Assembly: GCA_949825065.1 (NCBI GenBank)
Contig: OX463846.1
Location: forward strand, 15,348,205-15,412,204
Reading direction: 5' to 3'
Length of the DNA stretch: 64,000 nt
From: Odontocerum albicorne
Taxonomy: Eukaryota > Arthropoda > Insecta > Trichoptera > Odontoceridae
Of the stretch, positions 11,479 to 22,472 are shown piece after piece. The notes under the pieces were generated by a model. It ran no database searches, was not told where the DNA came from, and saw nothing but the letters and a program-made list of their open reading frames with translations. The position numbers and the translations under genes are program-made. Numbering within the stretch: position 1 is the stretch's first letter; every line of letters starts with the position of its first letter.

Positions 11479-11999
11479 AGTCGTCGTCGTCACAGAGGAG
11501 TGTTTCTTCCTCATCGAAATTATTTTTTTGCATGTCACGAATGATTTTTCATTTATGTTTCGCAATTCCAATAATTCTAAGTGTTTTCTTACGTTCCTAA
11601 AAGAATATATCGATTGACGTAGTCACCGCGCAGTTCCACAAAGGCAAAAGAGAATAAATATCTTCTTTTATGACAGGAGACAATTCCTCGTATTATCTCA
11701 TTAAGGAGACATCACGTAACTGTATCAAATATCCCTCGCTGACAATGTAAATACAACAATCTCTCAACCGCGAGGCTTGGATTCAAACTGACTACGCGTT
11801 TGATGAATTCGCGATAAAAATAAAATTAAAAATAATTATCTTGAAAATACTTTCATTTGGATAAAATTTTCGTTGCGAACTTTGTTAAAAACGTGCTGAA
11901 TGTATTGTATATTCATTTGAAAAATAATAGTTGAGCGATTTTTTGCCACTATTCATCAAAATTTTATCATCGATTTATTAGCGTTATTTTGAAGATGGA
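11479..11999. other. No gene recognised
   Basis: No recognisable domain or repeat. A CGTCGTCGTC run occurs at 11480-11491. Confidence 0.4.
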
Positions 12000-12300
12000 A
12001 CCAATTAAGTGGTTTGCTTTTTTACTACCGCAAAGAAAAAATGCAATTTTTACCAACACAATAAACTTGGATATGTTTAGTGTAAATCGTTAATGTAGTA
12101 AGCAATCGTGTGTGTCAAATGTGATTAAAAAAAATCGTAATAGTAATACGACACTCGAAGACAGTGTTCGGTCTTGTGGGTCGATTACCACTGATGACAA
12201 TGAAATCAGGGTTTTGATCGAGAATAACCAGCTGTCTACGACACGAAAGACGGCGAAAATACTGAAAATATTGTCAACCACGAGTTTTTGGTGTGATTTT
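12000..12300 (+). pseudogene. mariner-type transposase N-terminal remnant
   Basis: A plus-strand frame (12112-12366) contains NTTLEDSVRSCGSITTDDNE followed by IRVLIENNQLSTTRKTAKIL. This matches the second helix-turn-helix region of mariner transposases (LEDxPRSGRP, DD-x-I-x-x-LIE, TTREIAEEL). The catalytic DDE part is missing and a stop follows soon after. No inverted repeat ends were found. A related piece is at 27627-27785. Confidence 0.55.
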
Positions 12301-12433
12301 GAATTTGACCTAAGCATACGAAATAACTTTTGTGACGTGAGTAAAATTTTAGCTAAAGTAAAGTAAAGCTTATTAAATATCAGCTATTACGAATTTGCAC
12401 ACACCATTAAGGAAATATCAGGCTTTATCAAGT

Positions 12434-12842
12434 ATACCTCTACATAAGAGTCGATAGAAGACGTGTTGTTTCGTCATATTTTGAAAAAAACTGAATATAG
12501 CACGGTTATTATTTATACCTCTACCCTCAGTAATACATCAACTAAAGTCAATATAAGACGTGCTGTTTCGTTATGTTTTGAATTAATATAGTGCGGTAAT
12601 CAAGTTTCTTCCAAAAGAAGATTTTGTAGGTACTATCTACTACGTATTGATACTGTCTATGGAGAAGATTCTCCGTAGAAAGCAACTAAACGTCAGTTAA
12701 TTTCTGCAGAGTGTTTCCCTTATTTTGAAAGAAACTTGTAAATGCGCAATATTCATAAAATTTTTAACATTACAGAATATAACAAAACAACGCATCTTCT
12801 ATCGGCTTTAGTCGACATATCACTAAATGTAAAGGTATCAAA
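12434..12842. mobile_element. Long-TIR element with duplicated left end
   Basis: Two direct copies (about 12434-12505 and 12513-12602) begin ATACCTCTAC and contain AAGACGYGYTGTTTCGT. The reverse complement of 12780-12842 gives ATACCTTTACATTTAGTG, then GACTAAAGCCGATAGAAG and TGCGTTGTTTTGTTAT. That is a terminal inverted repeat of about 60 bases at roughly 75-80 % identity by eye. The interior has no coding potential. It is likely a non-autonomous DNA transposon whose left end was duplicated. Confidence 0.65.
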
Positions 12843-13030
12843 TTTTAGCTGTAATATCACCTGACTATGTTGTAGACGTGGCCTCTTTCCATACGTGCTC
12901 TAATTTGTTAGGAGGGAAACTTTTGCTCCTTAATTGTAAATGGCATGCAGATGCTGAGATTTTTGAGTTGCTTGAAGCTGAAAGATTGATGGAAGTGAGT
13001 AATTAAAATAAATCTAGAATTATTTAGTAG

Positions 13031-13273
13031 CATGTATGGTATATACAAATTTGGTCGCATGTATAGTATATACAAATTTGGTCGCATGTATGGTGTATAC
13101 AAATTTGGACGCATGTATGGTATATACAAATTTGGTCGCATGTATGGTGTATACAAATTTGGTCGCATGTATGGTATATACAAATTTGGTCGCATGTATG
13201 GTGTATACAAATTTGGTCGCATGTATGGTATATACAAATTTGGTCGCATGTATGGTATATACAAATTGATTCA
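13031..13273. repeat. 27-bp minisatellite, 9 copies
   Basis: Nine units of CATGTATGGTATATACAAAT plus TTGGTCG. Positions 10-12 of the unit alternate between GTATAT and GTGTAT in units 3-8, so a 54-bp dimer was probably amplified. Because 27 is divisible by three, several frames are open on both strands, but this is a by-product of the period and not evidence of a gene. Confidence 0.95.
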
Positions 13274-13771
13274 ACTCCCAATTTACTTTTTGTTTATTCC
13301 TAAGATGTTTCGATTACGCCATCAACAGTTTTTATTCGATGTGATCACAACATCAAATCGTTTACTTTCGTAGTCAATTTTTTTATTGCATACAAGACCA
13401 AATAAGCGACAGTACTTTTAAACATTTCAAATGGGAGTTAGATGGTTTTCGCATATCAACTGCGCTTTGACATCGATGGAAAAAAGGTTTATAGGAGTAA
13501 TTACTCACTATGTTTAAAAATTTACTTTCCTTTCAGGCTACTTGCACAGCCCGTCCTAACAAGACACACATTTCGTGCAATCAACCTGAAACGTGCAGTT
13601 ATTTGCTCAAAGCTATAATACACGATGAATAACAATTCCATGATAACCTCCTGGACTTTGTTGGTATTACGTTTGACTTCTACTCGGAGGGTTTGGGACT
13701 GATTGTAGATGGTACCCGAGAAAAAAAGGTCACAGTCTGATAAGAGGCGTCTGATAAAAACAATTCGACGT

Positions 13772-13895
13772 GTTATCTCTTCACGTGCGGTAGCGTTACC
13801 AATATGTGCTATGATAAACTAAACCCGAAACCTTGATTAATATTAACTCCCAGTCACGCTTTTCAATATGTCTGAATCACCAACCTGGATAAGTT
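13772..13895 (+). repeat. Dispersed repeat (SINE-B' body), fragment
   Basis: TTATCTCTTCACGTGCGG, TAGCGTTACCAAT, CTTGATTAAT, CCCAGTCACGCTTTTCAAT match, in order, the blocks at 61740-61920 and 54340-54530. No head is attached here. Confidence 0.6.
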
Positions 13896-14533
13896 GAGGC
13901 ATATCACACGATTGGATGAAACAATAATTCTTGAAACTTGTCTAACTTCAGTTGTGAACACAAATCTTTCAACAATTGTTTTTTTATTTTAGTAAAAAAA
14001 AAAACAATATATTTTAGGTGAATACTTAAATATCGTGTGGTGTGAAATCGTGAACGGTGAGGTGCCTCTGTATCATTTAATGTATCAAGTGACAGGAGAT
14101 ACGTGTGTCTATTTGTTAACAAAATATAAGCTCTCGAATACAAAGGCTACAAATAACGGAAACCTAGTATAAGTAGGGCTCTCCGACATATGAGAGAAAT
14201 TACACTTGATTAATGGAGGATATGGCTAGATCAATATTTATATCGGAGCTTTGAAGGGTGCGATATTACGGTAATAAAATAGCAGTGGCTTAGCAAAGGT
14301 AAGAAATTGTGGGAAGGACTGGGACTCATTAGGATTTCGTAGACCCCAAATATTTACTTTAATGTTTCAATAGTTGCCTAGTTCGTTTTGATATTTAGAA
14401 AGGGCTTTTTTTAATTACATGGTTTTAATCGATTTTACTTAAAACGAAAGAAATTTTATATTAAAGCTAAAAAACAAGATTTCATATTTACCAAATATTT
14501 ATTATCCCATCCTATATTGCACAAAATAATTAC

Positions 14534-14790
14534 AATTGTGAAGTTGGTAAGACACTTGACTTTCAATCCGGGGGATTAAATTCAATTTTCGGTGCAATCC
14601 TAAGAAAAAACTATTTTTTTAATGGTGTTTCTATTGGTTTCTGATTGTATGGAAGAACTTTTTGTTTGGCAATAATGTTGAACTATTTAGGAGAGAAGTG
14701 AAATTAGATTATTATTACTATATAACTATGGTTAATTATTAATACTCATCCCAGTCATGACAAATATTTACGTTGTAGAAATAAAGATAT
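14534..14790 (+). mobile_element. SINE-B' copy, decayed
   Basis: The head GAAGTTGGTAAGACACTTGA, then CAATCCGGGGGATTAAATTC is a mutated form of the tRNA-like head. Downstream come TTGGTTTCTGATTGT and TTTGGCAATAATG, then GGTTAATTATTAATACTCAT and CCCAGTCATG, which belong to the alternative body. Confidence 0.5.
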
Positions 14791-14866
14791 TAACTAAAAA
14801 TCATAATATTTTCCATAAATGTACGGTCAAAGTTCTTGATTTGATCAATAAGATTGGTTTACACTT

Positions 14867-14947
14867 CAGACCTCTTAAACATCTTTTTGATTGGTTGGAA
14901 GGGATTGTTTCTCGACAATAAACCTGCAAGGCTGTAAAATACAACAA
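14867..14947 (+). mobile_element. SINE-B body fragment (or LINE-X 3' end)
   Basis: CTCTTAAACATCTTTTTGAT, TGGTTGGAAGGGATTG, CAATAAACCTGCAAGG. This is the shared 3' part of SINE-B and LINE-X; without a head or coding part the two cannot be told apart. Confidence 0.6.
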
Positions 14948-15525
14948 AAACGCAATTCAAGTTAATAGGAATAACATTGATTTTTTAAAATTTGTAGTCA
15001 TTTTAGTTTAAAAAGAATTGTAAAATTACTACATGTAAAAAAAGATATACAAAAAGAGATACGAAAACCTTCGAGTTGATCGGTATGTAGTGTAAGGTTG
15101 AATAAGATTGAAGACTTTGAAGGACTGCGGTATTGCTAGTCCCTGGTCTTTCAATACCTGCTAATGAAGCTTATAACGAAATGCAAGGGTAGATTTTTAG
15201 GAGGAAAAAAAACGTTTGTGCTTACAACAAATAATATAGCAAAAATATTTTTTCTATCCACCTGATAATTCAAACTGCATATACTACCTAAGATTACCGG
15301 ATAGGTAACCAAAAGAACTAACTTAATGGTTTAATTAATTCAAATGATACCCTTCAACATATCCGAATTGGTGATGCCTGACATGTTAAAGAGAAGGGTT
15401 GGGATATATTATTGTCTTCGGCTCTAGTAATGAAACAATCGGAGAAGATAAACAACTCTCAGTTCGCCATCGTACGGGTTTGAAATACTATCACACATTG
15501 ACAGGCAATAACACTCTCACATGTC
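14948..15525. other. No gene recognised
   Basis: AT-rich sequence, no motif seen. It ends at the 5' truncation point of the LINE-A copy. Confidence 0.4.
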
Positions 15526-16757
15526 TAGGTATGAGAGTATTGTTACCAGACCAGTATCTTTTTTGATAATATTGGGAATCGACCATCTTCTGTGGAATTC
15601 ATCGCAAGATCTGGTATACCACAAGGATCTAATTTAGGCCCCCTGCTATTCTTCATATTAATAGACGATATTCAAAATTTCATAAGTCACTCGACATGTT
15701 TATTGTTCGCTGACGACTTGAAAATTTTCAAAAAGATCAATTCACCTCACGACTGTGCACAGTTACAACATGACCTAGACTCCCTAGTCTCCTGGAGGGA
15801 GCAAAATCATCTCCTGTTCAACATTAATAAATGTGTCTGTGTATCTTATAGTCGATCGTTTTCACCAATCCACCATCAGTATACTATACAGGGAGTGGCA
15901 TTAAACAGAGTTTCTGAATTCAAAGATTTGAGCGTAACCTTTGATGTCGGACTCACGTTCGTTAACCATCTCTCGCGTTTGATATCGGACTGTTAGAAAC
16001 TACTCGGTTTTATAATGAGAATATCAAGAGAATTTCACAGTACCGATATCCTTCGAAACTTATACAATTATCTAATTAGAACTAAATTAGAATATGCAGT
16101 TTCAGTTTGGGCTCTTCGTCAGCTCAAATATAAAAACAATATAGAATAGATACAAAAAAAATCCTCAGATATCTATGGTACGGAACAAATGGCGATTATC
16201 CAAAATATGCTCACCATATCAAACTTCTCACGGTGTGTAACTATAGAATCCTCGAAACAAGAAGGCAAGAATCCATTGCGATATTCCTACTTAAGGTTTT
16301 TCAAGGCTGATTTAACTGTCACGCGATTCTAGAAGCACTAAGTTTATATACTCGTATACCTAATAAATATAGCCGTGCAAGGAATCACCCTCTGTTCTAC
16401 ATACTAACTTACTGGACGAATATTATGACTAAACGCTCAGTCACGCGTGGTATCGAGATATTGAACCAACTGAATGACACTGTTGATATATTCTTGGTAC
16501 CGCCTAGCAGTATGAGAAGAATCCTGGCTGATACTCTTTCTAACGAATTAGTTAACGCTAGAAGCAGACCCTCTTTGTGTGACAGGAGAAATGCGTGCAA
16601 AGTGGATAAACAAAATCTTCCTATCATTACACAAAACTTATACATATATTTCTTCTGTAATATTTTTAACCTCTCAACAAAAGTGAGTTCGAAGGCTTGA
16701 GGACAGCCTGTTCTCTAAACGGCGTGATATAAATTTTCCTTTAATTATTATTATTTA
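15526..16757 (+). mobile_element. LINE-A: 5'-truncated non-LTR retrotransposon with RT domain
   Basis: The plus strand encodes the palm and C-terminal parts of a Jockey/CR1-type reverse transcriptase. An open stretch at 15592-15996 reads SGIPQGSNLGPLLFFILIDD (RT motif 4), then LLFADDLKIF with the catalytic F-A-D-D, then LDSLVSWREQNHLLFNINKC. An in-frame stop at 15994 is followed by readable sequence (KLLGFIMRIS, TKLEYAVSVWA, a stop, then ILRYLWYGTNGDYPKY), and a final open stretch at 16425-16640 (DVFLVP-like, MRRILADTLSNEL). The 3' UTR is short and ends GGACAGCCTGTTCTCTAAAC, then TTATTATTATTTA. The endonuclease and the first RT motifs are missing. It was once able to encode the enzyme that copies LINE RNA into the genome but is now inactive. 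Its 3' end recurs at 5583, 19486, 24742 and 34215. Confidence 0.85.
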
Positions 16758-16773
16758 ATCGAATTAATTTAAT

Positions 16774-16853
16774 TGTTGAAACCCCCCGACGAAATTCAGT
16801 ATTTGAAACCCTTGGATGAAATTCAAGTATCTTACCAACTAGGTCACGGATGT
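16774..16853 (-). mobile_element. SINE head fragment
   Basis: CTTACCAACTAGGTCACGGA (plus) is the complement of the SINE-B start TCCGTGACCTAGTTGGTAAG. A decayed anticodon and T-arm region lies to its left. Confidence 0.55.
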
Positions 16854-17264
16854 TGTTTCTTACTCCCCTAAGTAATAAAAAGGACTTATTGAAATGGAGC
16901 TAGAGAAGATAAGTTTTTTCCTAATTATACTTTAATAAACCTTATTAACATTTTCTTTGCTACGCCTTTGTTGTTCAATGATCCTAGTCAAAAGTAATTA
17001 TTTGCTGGAATATTATTTATTATTAATGTAATCGTTTTTCGTGGCTAATGGGTTAAGCATATCTGTCACGCTTGCCACGTCGATCGTACTTGAACCTTGA
17101 TAATTTATATTCATTGGCGTAAATTATACAACCTCGGCGGATCATAGATCAAACATACTATAGAATAAGATAAAAGGAAATTCAACAATAACTAATTCCT
17201 TGAAAACAGTATCATGTGTTAATGTATATATACATACCATTAGCAGTTTCCACGCAAGTGTAGG

Positions 17265-17595
17265 AGAACCAGATTTTCCTTTCTCAATACACATATTTCG
17301 CTTCTTCCTCATATAGCTCCTATGATTTTTTTTACTTGTTATTTTTCCTTCATAAAAATATATTTCACCTGATCCCAGCATACTTTGCTTGATCTGTCTC
17401 TACTTCGTCATTCCCTCATATTTGCACTGTATGCTATATTTATATTGTAAGTATTTTTTCATTCATTAGTTTCTTGTGCCCAAACTATCTTAGAGTATTG
17501 CTCTTTGTCTTATTTAACACTTCAGCCCTATGTTAAAATTCATCTCTAATCACTTCATTTCGTATTCTGTCATACATACGACATTTTATGAGTTT
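17265..17595 (-). mobile_element. LINE-R fragment
   Basis: TATGATTTTTTTTACTTG, TTTTTCATTCATTAGTTTC, TGCCCAAACTATCTTAGAGT, then CATCTCTAATCACTTC and ATTTCGTATTCTGTC follow the order of 628-1225. It abuts the LINE-D copy on its right. Confidence 0.6.
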
Positions 17596-18750
17596 CATAT
17601 ATGAGTTTCGAAACAGTCTTTAATGGCTTAAAATAAGACAGCAAAGAAACCTTCACGTTCTATGGGCTTTATTACATGTGTTCAACAAATATGATTCTCC
17701 TTTTATATCCCCCCGAAAAAATCCACTTTCTTTCAAAACGCAGTCTTGTTCCTTCACCCTGTTGTAATTTTTGCGATCATTTGGATAAATCCGCAGATCG
17801 CATTCTGTGGTACTGCGATGATAACCGTGTCAACGAATTCTGGAGGAATCTACTCACCTTTACATTGGTCCATCTTCAGACCGATTGGCTACTCTAGTAG
17901 CATCCAACGATCTAGTAGCCTCAAAGGATAGCTTTGCTGCAGTTGAAAATTTCTGAGAAAGAACAGGCAACCTGCTGGGCTGTTAGAACTCCAGGTATTC
18001 AGGCCTTCATAAGTACATTTACTGCGCTGATTGTCATTTTCCTTCTTCCATGATGTTAGAGCTCAAGTCCATCGCCACTATTATTCTTTTCTCACTCGAG
18101 TGTTTCGCACCCGGAGAAGGAAATCTTTTGGGCAGTTGCTTGATCGTCACAACGTGACGGCACGCCGATAAAATATAAAAAAGATTTCGATATTTTAGTG
18201 TAGATCGCGCTGGATGTGGACTAAGTTTGTAAAGCTTGATCTTAACTGTCTTTCAAAACACGGATATTCTCTTCAATTGGGCGACAGTGGATTATTTTGC
18301 ATAGCAGCACATCACACCTTATTTTACAAATCTTCATTCCCAGTCCAATCAGCGCAACTGTGAAACGAACTTCCAAGAGTTATCAGATGTACATCATCTG
18401 TAAACAAGTTCAAAAGAGAATTGAAAAAAAAAATTACATTTCTCAGAATATCCTTTCATCTTAATCTTCTTTGTTTTCCTCCCTTACCCTTGAACGGATT
18501 TGTTTCCTCTAATCCTACCATTATCCTTTAGAGATGTCACTTTTTTTACTTGGATTTAAATTAAAAAACATCATAAAATATGTTATAGATTCAAACAACT
18601 GTCGTGAGTATCTAAGATAAGTTATGTTGGGAGAAATTTTTGTACAGCAATAAGTCTGCCAGATGTAAAAAATAAAAACAACATTTTGAATTAAATAAAA
18701 CCCAGAAGGCTTTTTGATTATTTTAATCAATTTAGAAATAATAATATTAA
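17596..18750 (+). mobile_element. LINE-D copy split by a nested LINE
   Basis: The left part (17596-17739) reads YEFRNSL, WLKIRQQRNLHVL, then ISPRKNPLSFK. The right part (18249-18750) reads FYKSSFPVQSAQLWNELPRV, then FKREL, and is followed by the 3' UTR. This is the C-terminal tail of a non-LTR retrotransposon ORF2: the WLPIRERRNLHVL-like motif, then x-LWNELP-x-x-I/L, then FKxxLK. The reading matches copies at 49840-50770 and 62395-62800, which lack the 509-bp insert. The 3' UTR holds ATATCCTTTCATCTTAAT and GTTATGTTGGGAGAAATT. 5'-truncated, with several frameshifts. Confidence 0.75.
17740..18248 (+). mobile_element. Nested 5'-truncated LINE (zinc-knuckle C-terminus)
   Basis: A 509-bp insert flanked by the 11-bp direct repeat TCTTTCAAAAC (17729-17739 and 18249-18259). 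Its beginning reads CCNFCDHLDKSADRILWYCD (a C-x2-C-x7-8-D/H-x4-C-like arrangement), then NEFWRNLL. Such a zinc-binding motif sits at the C-terminus of several LINE ORF2 proteins. A 3' UTR of about 370 bases follows, ending near GCTTGATCTTAACTG without a long poly-A. The precise target duplication supports retrotransposition. Family not recognised. Confidence 0.75.
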
Positions 18751-19287
18751 GACCGATAATGAGTCCTGGTTTATAAATAATATAAAACGAATGTATCTCA
18801 AGTTATTTGATCATATGGTAGTCAAAACATTCTCGAGCAGCATATATCTTTCCCTTCAGCTACATTCCTCCCACCACCTTTTCCAAGAACTGTTTCTTTG
18901 ATTTGTCACATTTCCTTCTTTCAATACAGATATTCATCAAAACTTCTCACAATTTTCTCTACCAAAACCTTTTCCGTGTTCTAATTATAAACCTGTTTAA
19001 TCATCTTCAATTCCTTTTATATTCATCATACTTAAACTGGATTTCAAGCCCATGGGTTAAAATTCAGATACAATATCATCAAAAGTTTCTAGAACAACCA
19101 CTTGATGTTGCTAGGATGAATGAGTTAAGACGAATATCGAATCCTGGTGGGTGGATTTTGTCTATAGAGACATTTCCTGTTGACTCTGAACTACTTCGGA
19201 AAACCTGGTAATATACTCTTATTAGTAATCTCTGTAGATAGAATATTAAAGAAAGTGATAAAATGAAAAATATTATAATATAATACA
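18751..19287. other. No gene recognised
   Basis: AT-rich. A 102-residue open frame at 18903-19211 has no recognised domain. Confidence 0.35.
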
Positions 19288-19289
19288 TA

Positions 19290-19485
19290 CCATATTAGCC
19301 CGACTATAAGGCGAGGTTTTTTTTATTTAAAAAGGCAACACGTAAATAGGTGGGGTCGCCTTATATCCGACTTTCATTTTTCATATTATAATGGTAATAA
19401 GGGGAATGCTTTTTTTCTCCAAAAAGCAGATAAAAAATAGGGGTCGCCTTATAATCAGGGTGGCCCTACAGTCGGACCAATACGG
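19290..19485. mobile_element. MITE with ~25-bp TIRs and TA target
   Basis: The left end CCATATTAGCCCGACTATAA plus GGCGA is matched by the reverse complement of the right end, CCGTATTGGTCCGACTGTAG plus GGCCA. TA flanks both ends (19288-19289 and 19486-19487). The interior has two direct copies of GGGGTCGCCTTATA (near 19354 and 19440). At 196 bp with no coding capacity it is best called a Tc1/mariner-like MITE, from TA target and size only. Confidence 0.8.
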
Positions 19486-19590
19486 TAATAATAATAAAAT
19501 GACAGTCTATGTTATGTTACGCCGTTCAGAGAGCAAATTCTCCTCAAGGGCGCTCTTAGTAGGGATCGGAACCCACTATTGTTGACAGAT
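19486..19590 (-). mobile_element. LINE-A 3'-end fragment
   Basis: TAATAATAATAAAATGACAG, then GCCGTTCAGAGAGCAAATTC and CTCAAGGGCGC form the minus-strand 3' end of LINE-A. It abuts the right end of the MITE, suggesting that one inserted at the edge of the other. Confidence 0.65.
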
Positions 19591-20579
19591 AAAAAATATT
19601 ACAAAATAAATATATATGATATATAAAATTTGAGCCTAGGAATCGAATAGAAAGTTAGCGGCCATTAGATACGGTACTTTCCCGCGTCTATACAAGTTCA
19701 AAAATTCACAAGTTTAATCTGTCTCAATTCACAAGTTAAATCTCAATTTACAAGTTTAATGTGTAGATACAGTGAGCTTGCTGAAGTGAAACAAGTTGCT
19801 CATAATAAAAACGAATAAACACACAAGCGTTTTCTGTCACGTGTATACGTTCGACTTTACACCTTATAACTTAGGTTTTATACTAATATTTAATTAAAAA
19901 AAATTGAGATATCAAAGTTAAATTATAATAAAGAACACTTGTCAGCTTAAGTATACAAACCTACTCGTATATTATATTTAGAATATGTAGCCAAAAAAGG
20001 AATTCTCAATATTGTTTTAAGTTTTCTTCATAATTTTAACCATTTTGATATCAATTAAACTAAACGGGCACTTGATACAAAATGAAGCGTGACTAACTAG
20101 AAATTCAATAACCTGCTTAATTTATATAACTTATAAACAAACATTATTTATGAACCCGAAATGAGGCTATTAATTAACTGACTTCGTTGCTTTAAACTTC
20201 TTTCCTCGAAAGGGTGGCCTCAAGCAACAATCAAGCGTTGTTGCTTATTTACGCTCTTACACTAACTTTTATATGTCTGTCAGGACCATATTTCTTCTCC
20301 CCGATTTGCTTTAAGTTTAATTTGAAAAGTTTTGTATGAGGTTTTCAATTTTTCGTATTGTTTCAACTCCGAATTTCAAGACTTCATAATTTATTATCCG
20401 TGTTATTTTTGGATTATACACAAATAACTTGTATAAAATTTTATGAAAACTTACTTATGCTAGACACGGAGAATAATTGTAAAAATGCATTTAAAGTGGT
20501 TTTAAAAAACACATTCCTAAAAAATAATCCATTAAATTATCAAAATTATTTATGGCATCTGATGGGATATTGATAGTGG
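19591..20579. other. No gene recognised
   Basis: AT-rich. A 71-residue open frame at 20358-20573 is unrecognised. A small triplicated word (TTCACAAGTTTAAT-like, 19708-19760) is present. Confidence 0.4.
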
Positions 20580-21250
20580 ATAGCTCACGTTTCACACACT
20601 GCTGGACTTGAGTGATGCATTTTGACTCAGTTGATTTTTACTTGCTTATTAAGTTCATCGAATTTCAAGGCGTGAACATCTCACTTCACGCCTTGAAATA
20701 GTTCAACAACTATTTACATGGGAGTCAAAATTATCAAATCAATTGTCCGATGAGGTTCTGTTCACGGCTAACATTCCACAGGGTGGAATACTGTCACCAG
20801 TCCTATTTTCAATCTTCATTGACTCCATAACAAGACAGCTGTGGAGTGAACTTCATTTGACGAAATTCAACTATTAAGAAAATTTAAAAAAAAAGACAAT
20901 ACTCAGAATACATTTTCATCTTAATTTACCTCTGTCCTTTCTTATCATTCTTTAACAAACTCCTTACCTATAGTCCAACCATTATTGTTCAGAAATATTT
21001 TGTTCAAATTAAACTTTATTAAACACAACCTTTTCTTGCAAAATCTGACATGGATTAAAACAACTTTACGTTTACAAGAAGTGGTTGTTGAAGTGGTTAT
21101 AACTTATTAGTTTTACAACTCTTGCATAACAAGACTGCACAGATTTAGTAATCAATATGGCCATTGTAAGGATTTCATATGGCTTTCTGTGTTGTAAGAT
21201 TTGTACTGTTGTTTTCTATTGTATAATACTGCTAACATATAAATGCTAAA
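20580..21250 (+). mobile_element. LINE-D copy with large internal deletion
   Basis: At 20655-20840 the plus strand reads an RT segment ending FTANIPQGGILSPVLFSIFI plus DSITR (RT motif 4, P-Q-G-x-x-L-S-P). It then joins directly to QLWSELHL-KF, which belongs to the far C-terminal tail. In related elements the FADD block and several hundred residues lie between these points, so roughly 700 bases are missing. A 3' UTR (ACATTTTCATCTTAAT and further) matches the other LINE-D copies. Confidence 0.65.
20662..20699. repeat. Perfect 15-bp inverted repeat
   Basis: ATTTCAAGGCGTGAA and its exact complement, separated by 8 bases, inside the LINE-D relic. Confidence 0.9.
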
Positions 21251-22155
21251 TTGTTGTTTTTTTTAAATTTTTTTATCAGAAAAGTTATTTGCCTGTTGAA
21301 ATGATATAAAATAACTAAAAAAATAAGTAGCTTATTTAGAAAAAGATAATTCATACCAATAAACCCACCATATGAACCACGTGTGCTCAAACGATGTACC
21401 ATATATAAAAGAATAAATAAATACATTTGAAATAATAACTGAGACATTTTTCATTAATATAGGTACGCAACAAAAACTCCGAGAGTTTATTGATTAGGTA
21501 TGCAATAAAATCTCTAATAGTAATTTAGTGACAAAACGTAGCCCTTTATAAATTTTAGATGTATTTAATACAGAATATGGACGTTATTATTCGTTCTCGA
21601 GCATAATATTATTTAATCCTTAAGCTCGATCTATCTAAACTTACTTGCTAAACAATGTGCTACAGAATGCGTACAATAAACATGTCCCTGAATATCGACC
21701 TTTCTGACTAGTTAGTAAGTAAGTTGTCGTCGGATTCGATTCTCGTTAGAACCTATATTTTATTAACAGGTACCTGTCTAGTTTAAATATGTCACAAAAA
21801 TAACTTAAAAATGCTACAAATATTTTCAGAAACTCTGTGTATTCCAACAATACTTTCAGCCTTGGGTGTTTTCCATTAAATAGCCGATTATTTATTTATC
21901 TTAATCTTCTTCTCTTTAAAGGGTAGGAAACTCATTGCCTGCACTTGACTTTGCCTTACGGCATATCAGCCATTGTGTTCAAAAGCAGATAAATCTGTCT
22001 CAGTTTCTCCATCTTTTCTCAACAAGCATACCCTACGTGACTAATAATTTATCTTCTTTTCTGGCTCCCCCAAAAAATCTGCTTTGAAAACGTATTTATA
22101 TTATAACAGTCTTTTAATTTCGTCGTAATTCCTATTCTTGTCTTAGGGTTTTAAC
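21251..22155. other. No gene recognised
   Basis: AT-rich. The stretch 21900-22010 has a faint resemblance to LINE-R but is too weak to call. Confidence 0.4.
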
Positions 22156-22159
22156 CAAA

Positions 22160-22330
22160 ATGGATGAAACTGACTTTTTTGTCATTGAGAGGAGAGTTTT
22201 CAAGAATATATTTGGATATGATCGGCAAAACGGAATGTACTTCATCCGATACAACCACGAAATCAGTAGTAAATTTTAACTCGACGTTATCGAAGTTATT
22301 GAGCCTTCATATCGTTGGAAGCGGATCATT
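22160..22330 (+). mobile_element. LINE fragment (RNA-directed polymerase C-terminal region)
   Basis: One plus-strand frame reads MDETDFFVIERRVFKNIFGY, then DRQNGMYFIRYNHEI and a stop. The pattern ERRVFRRIFGP-x-R-x-x-G-x-x-RIRYNHEL is common just after the RT domain in insect endonuclease/RT LINEs. Sequence after the stop (DVIEVIEPSYRWKRI) is compatible with the next block. The copy runs straight into the 27-bp array at 22338. Confidence 0.6.
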
Positions 22331-22337
22331 ACTAGAC

Positions 22338-22472
22338 TTTTGTTCAATAAAGTAATCCTTACGCTTTTGTTCAATCAAGCAATCCTTACGCTATTGTTTA
22401 ATCAAGCAATCCTTACGCTTTTGTTCAATCAAGCAATCCTTACGCTTTTGTTCAATCAAGCAATCCTTACGC
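22338..22472. repeat. 27-bp minisatellite, 5 copies
   Basis: Five units TTTTGTTCAATCAAGCAATC plus CTTACGC. The first and third units carry substitutions; units 2, 4 and 5 are identical. It lies at the end of a LINE fragment, so it may have grown from LINE sequence. Confidence 0.95.

Noticed and set aside
13020..13373. Several overlapping open frames of 77-118 codons over the 27-bp array on both strands (repeating MYGIYKFGR-like peptides)
   Set aside because: A period divisible by three with no stop in the unit keeps most frames open automatically; no start context, no flanking coding and no family.
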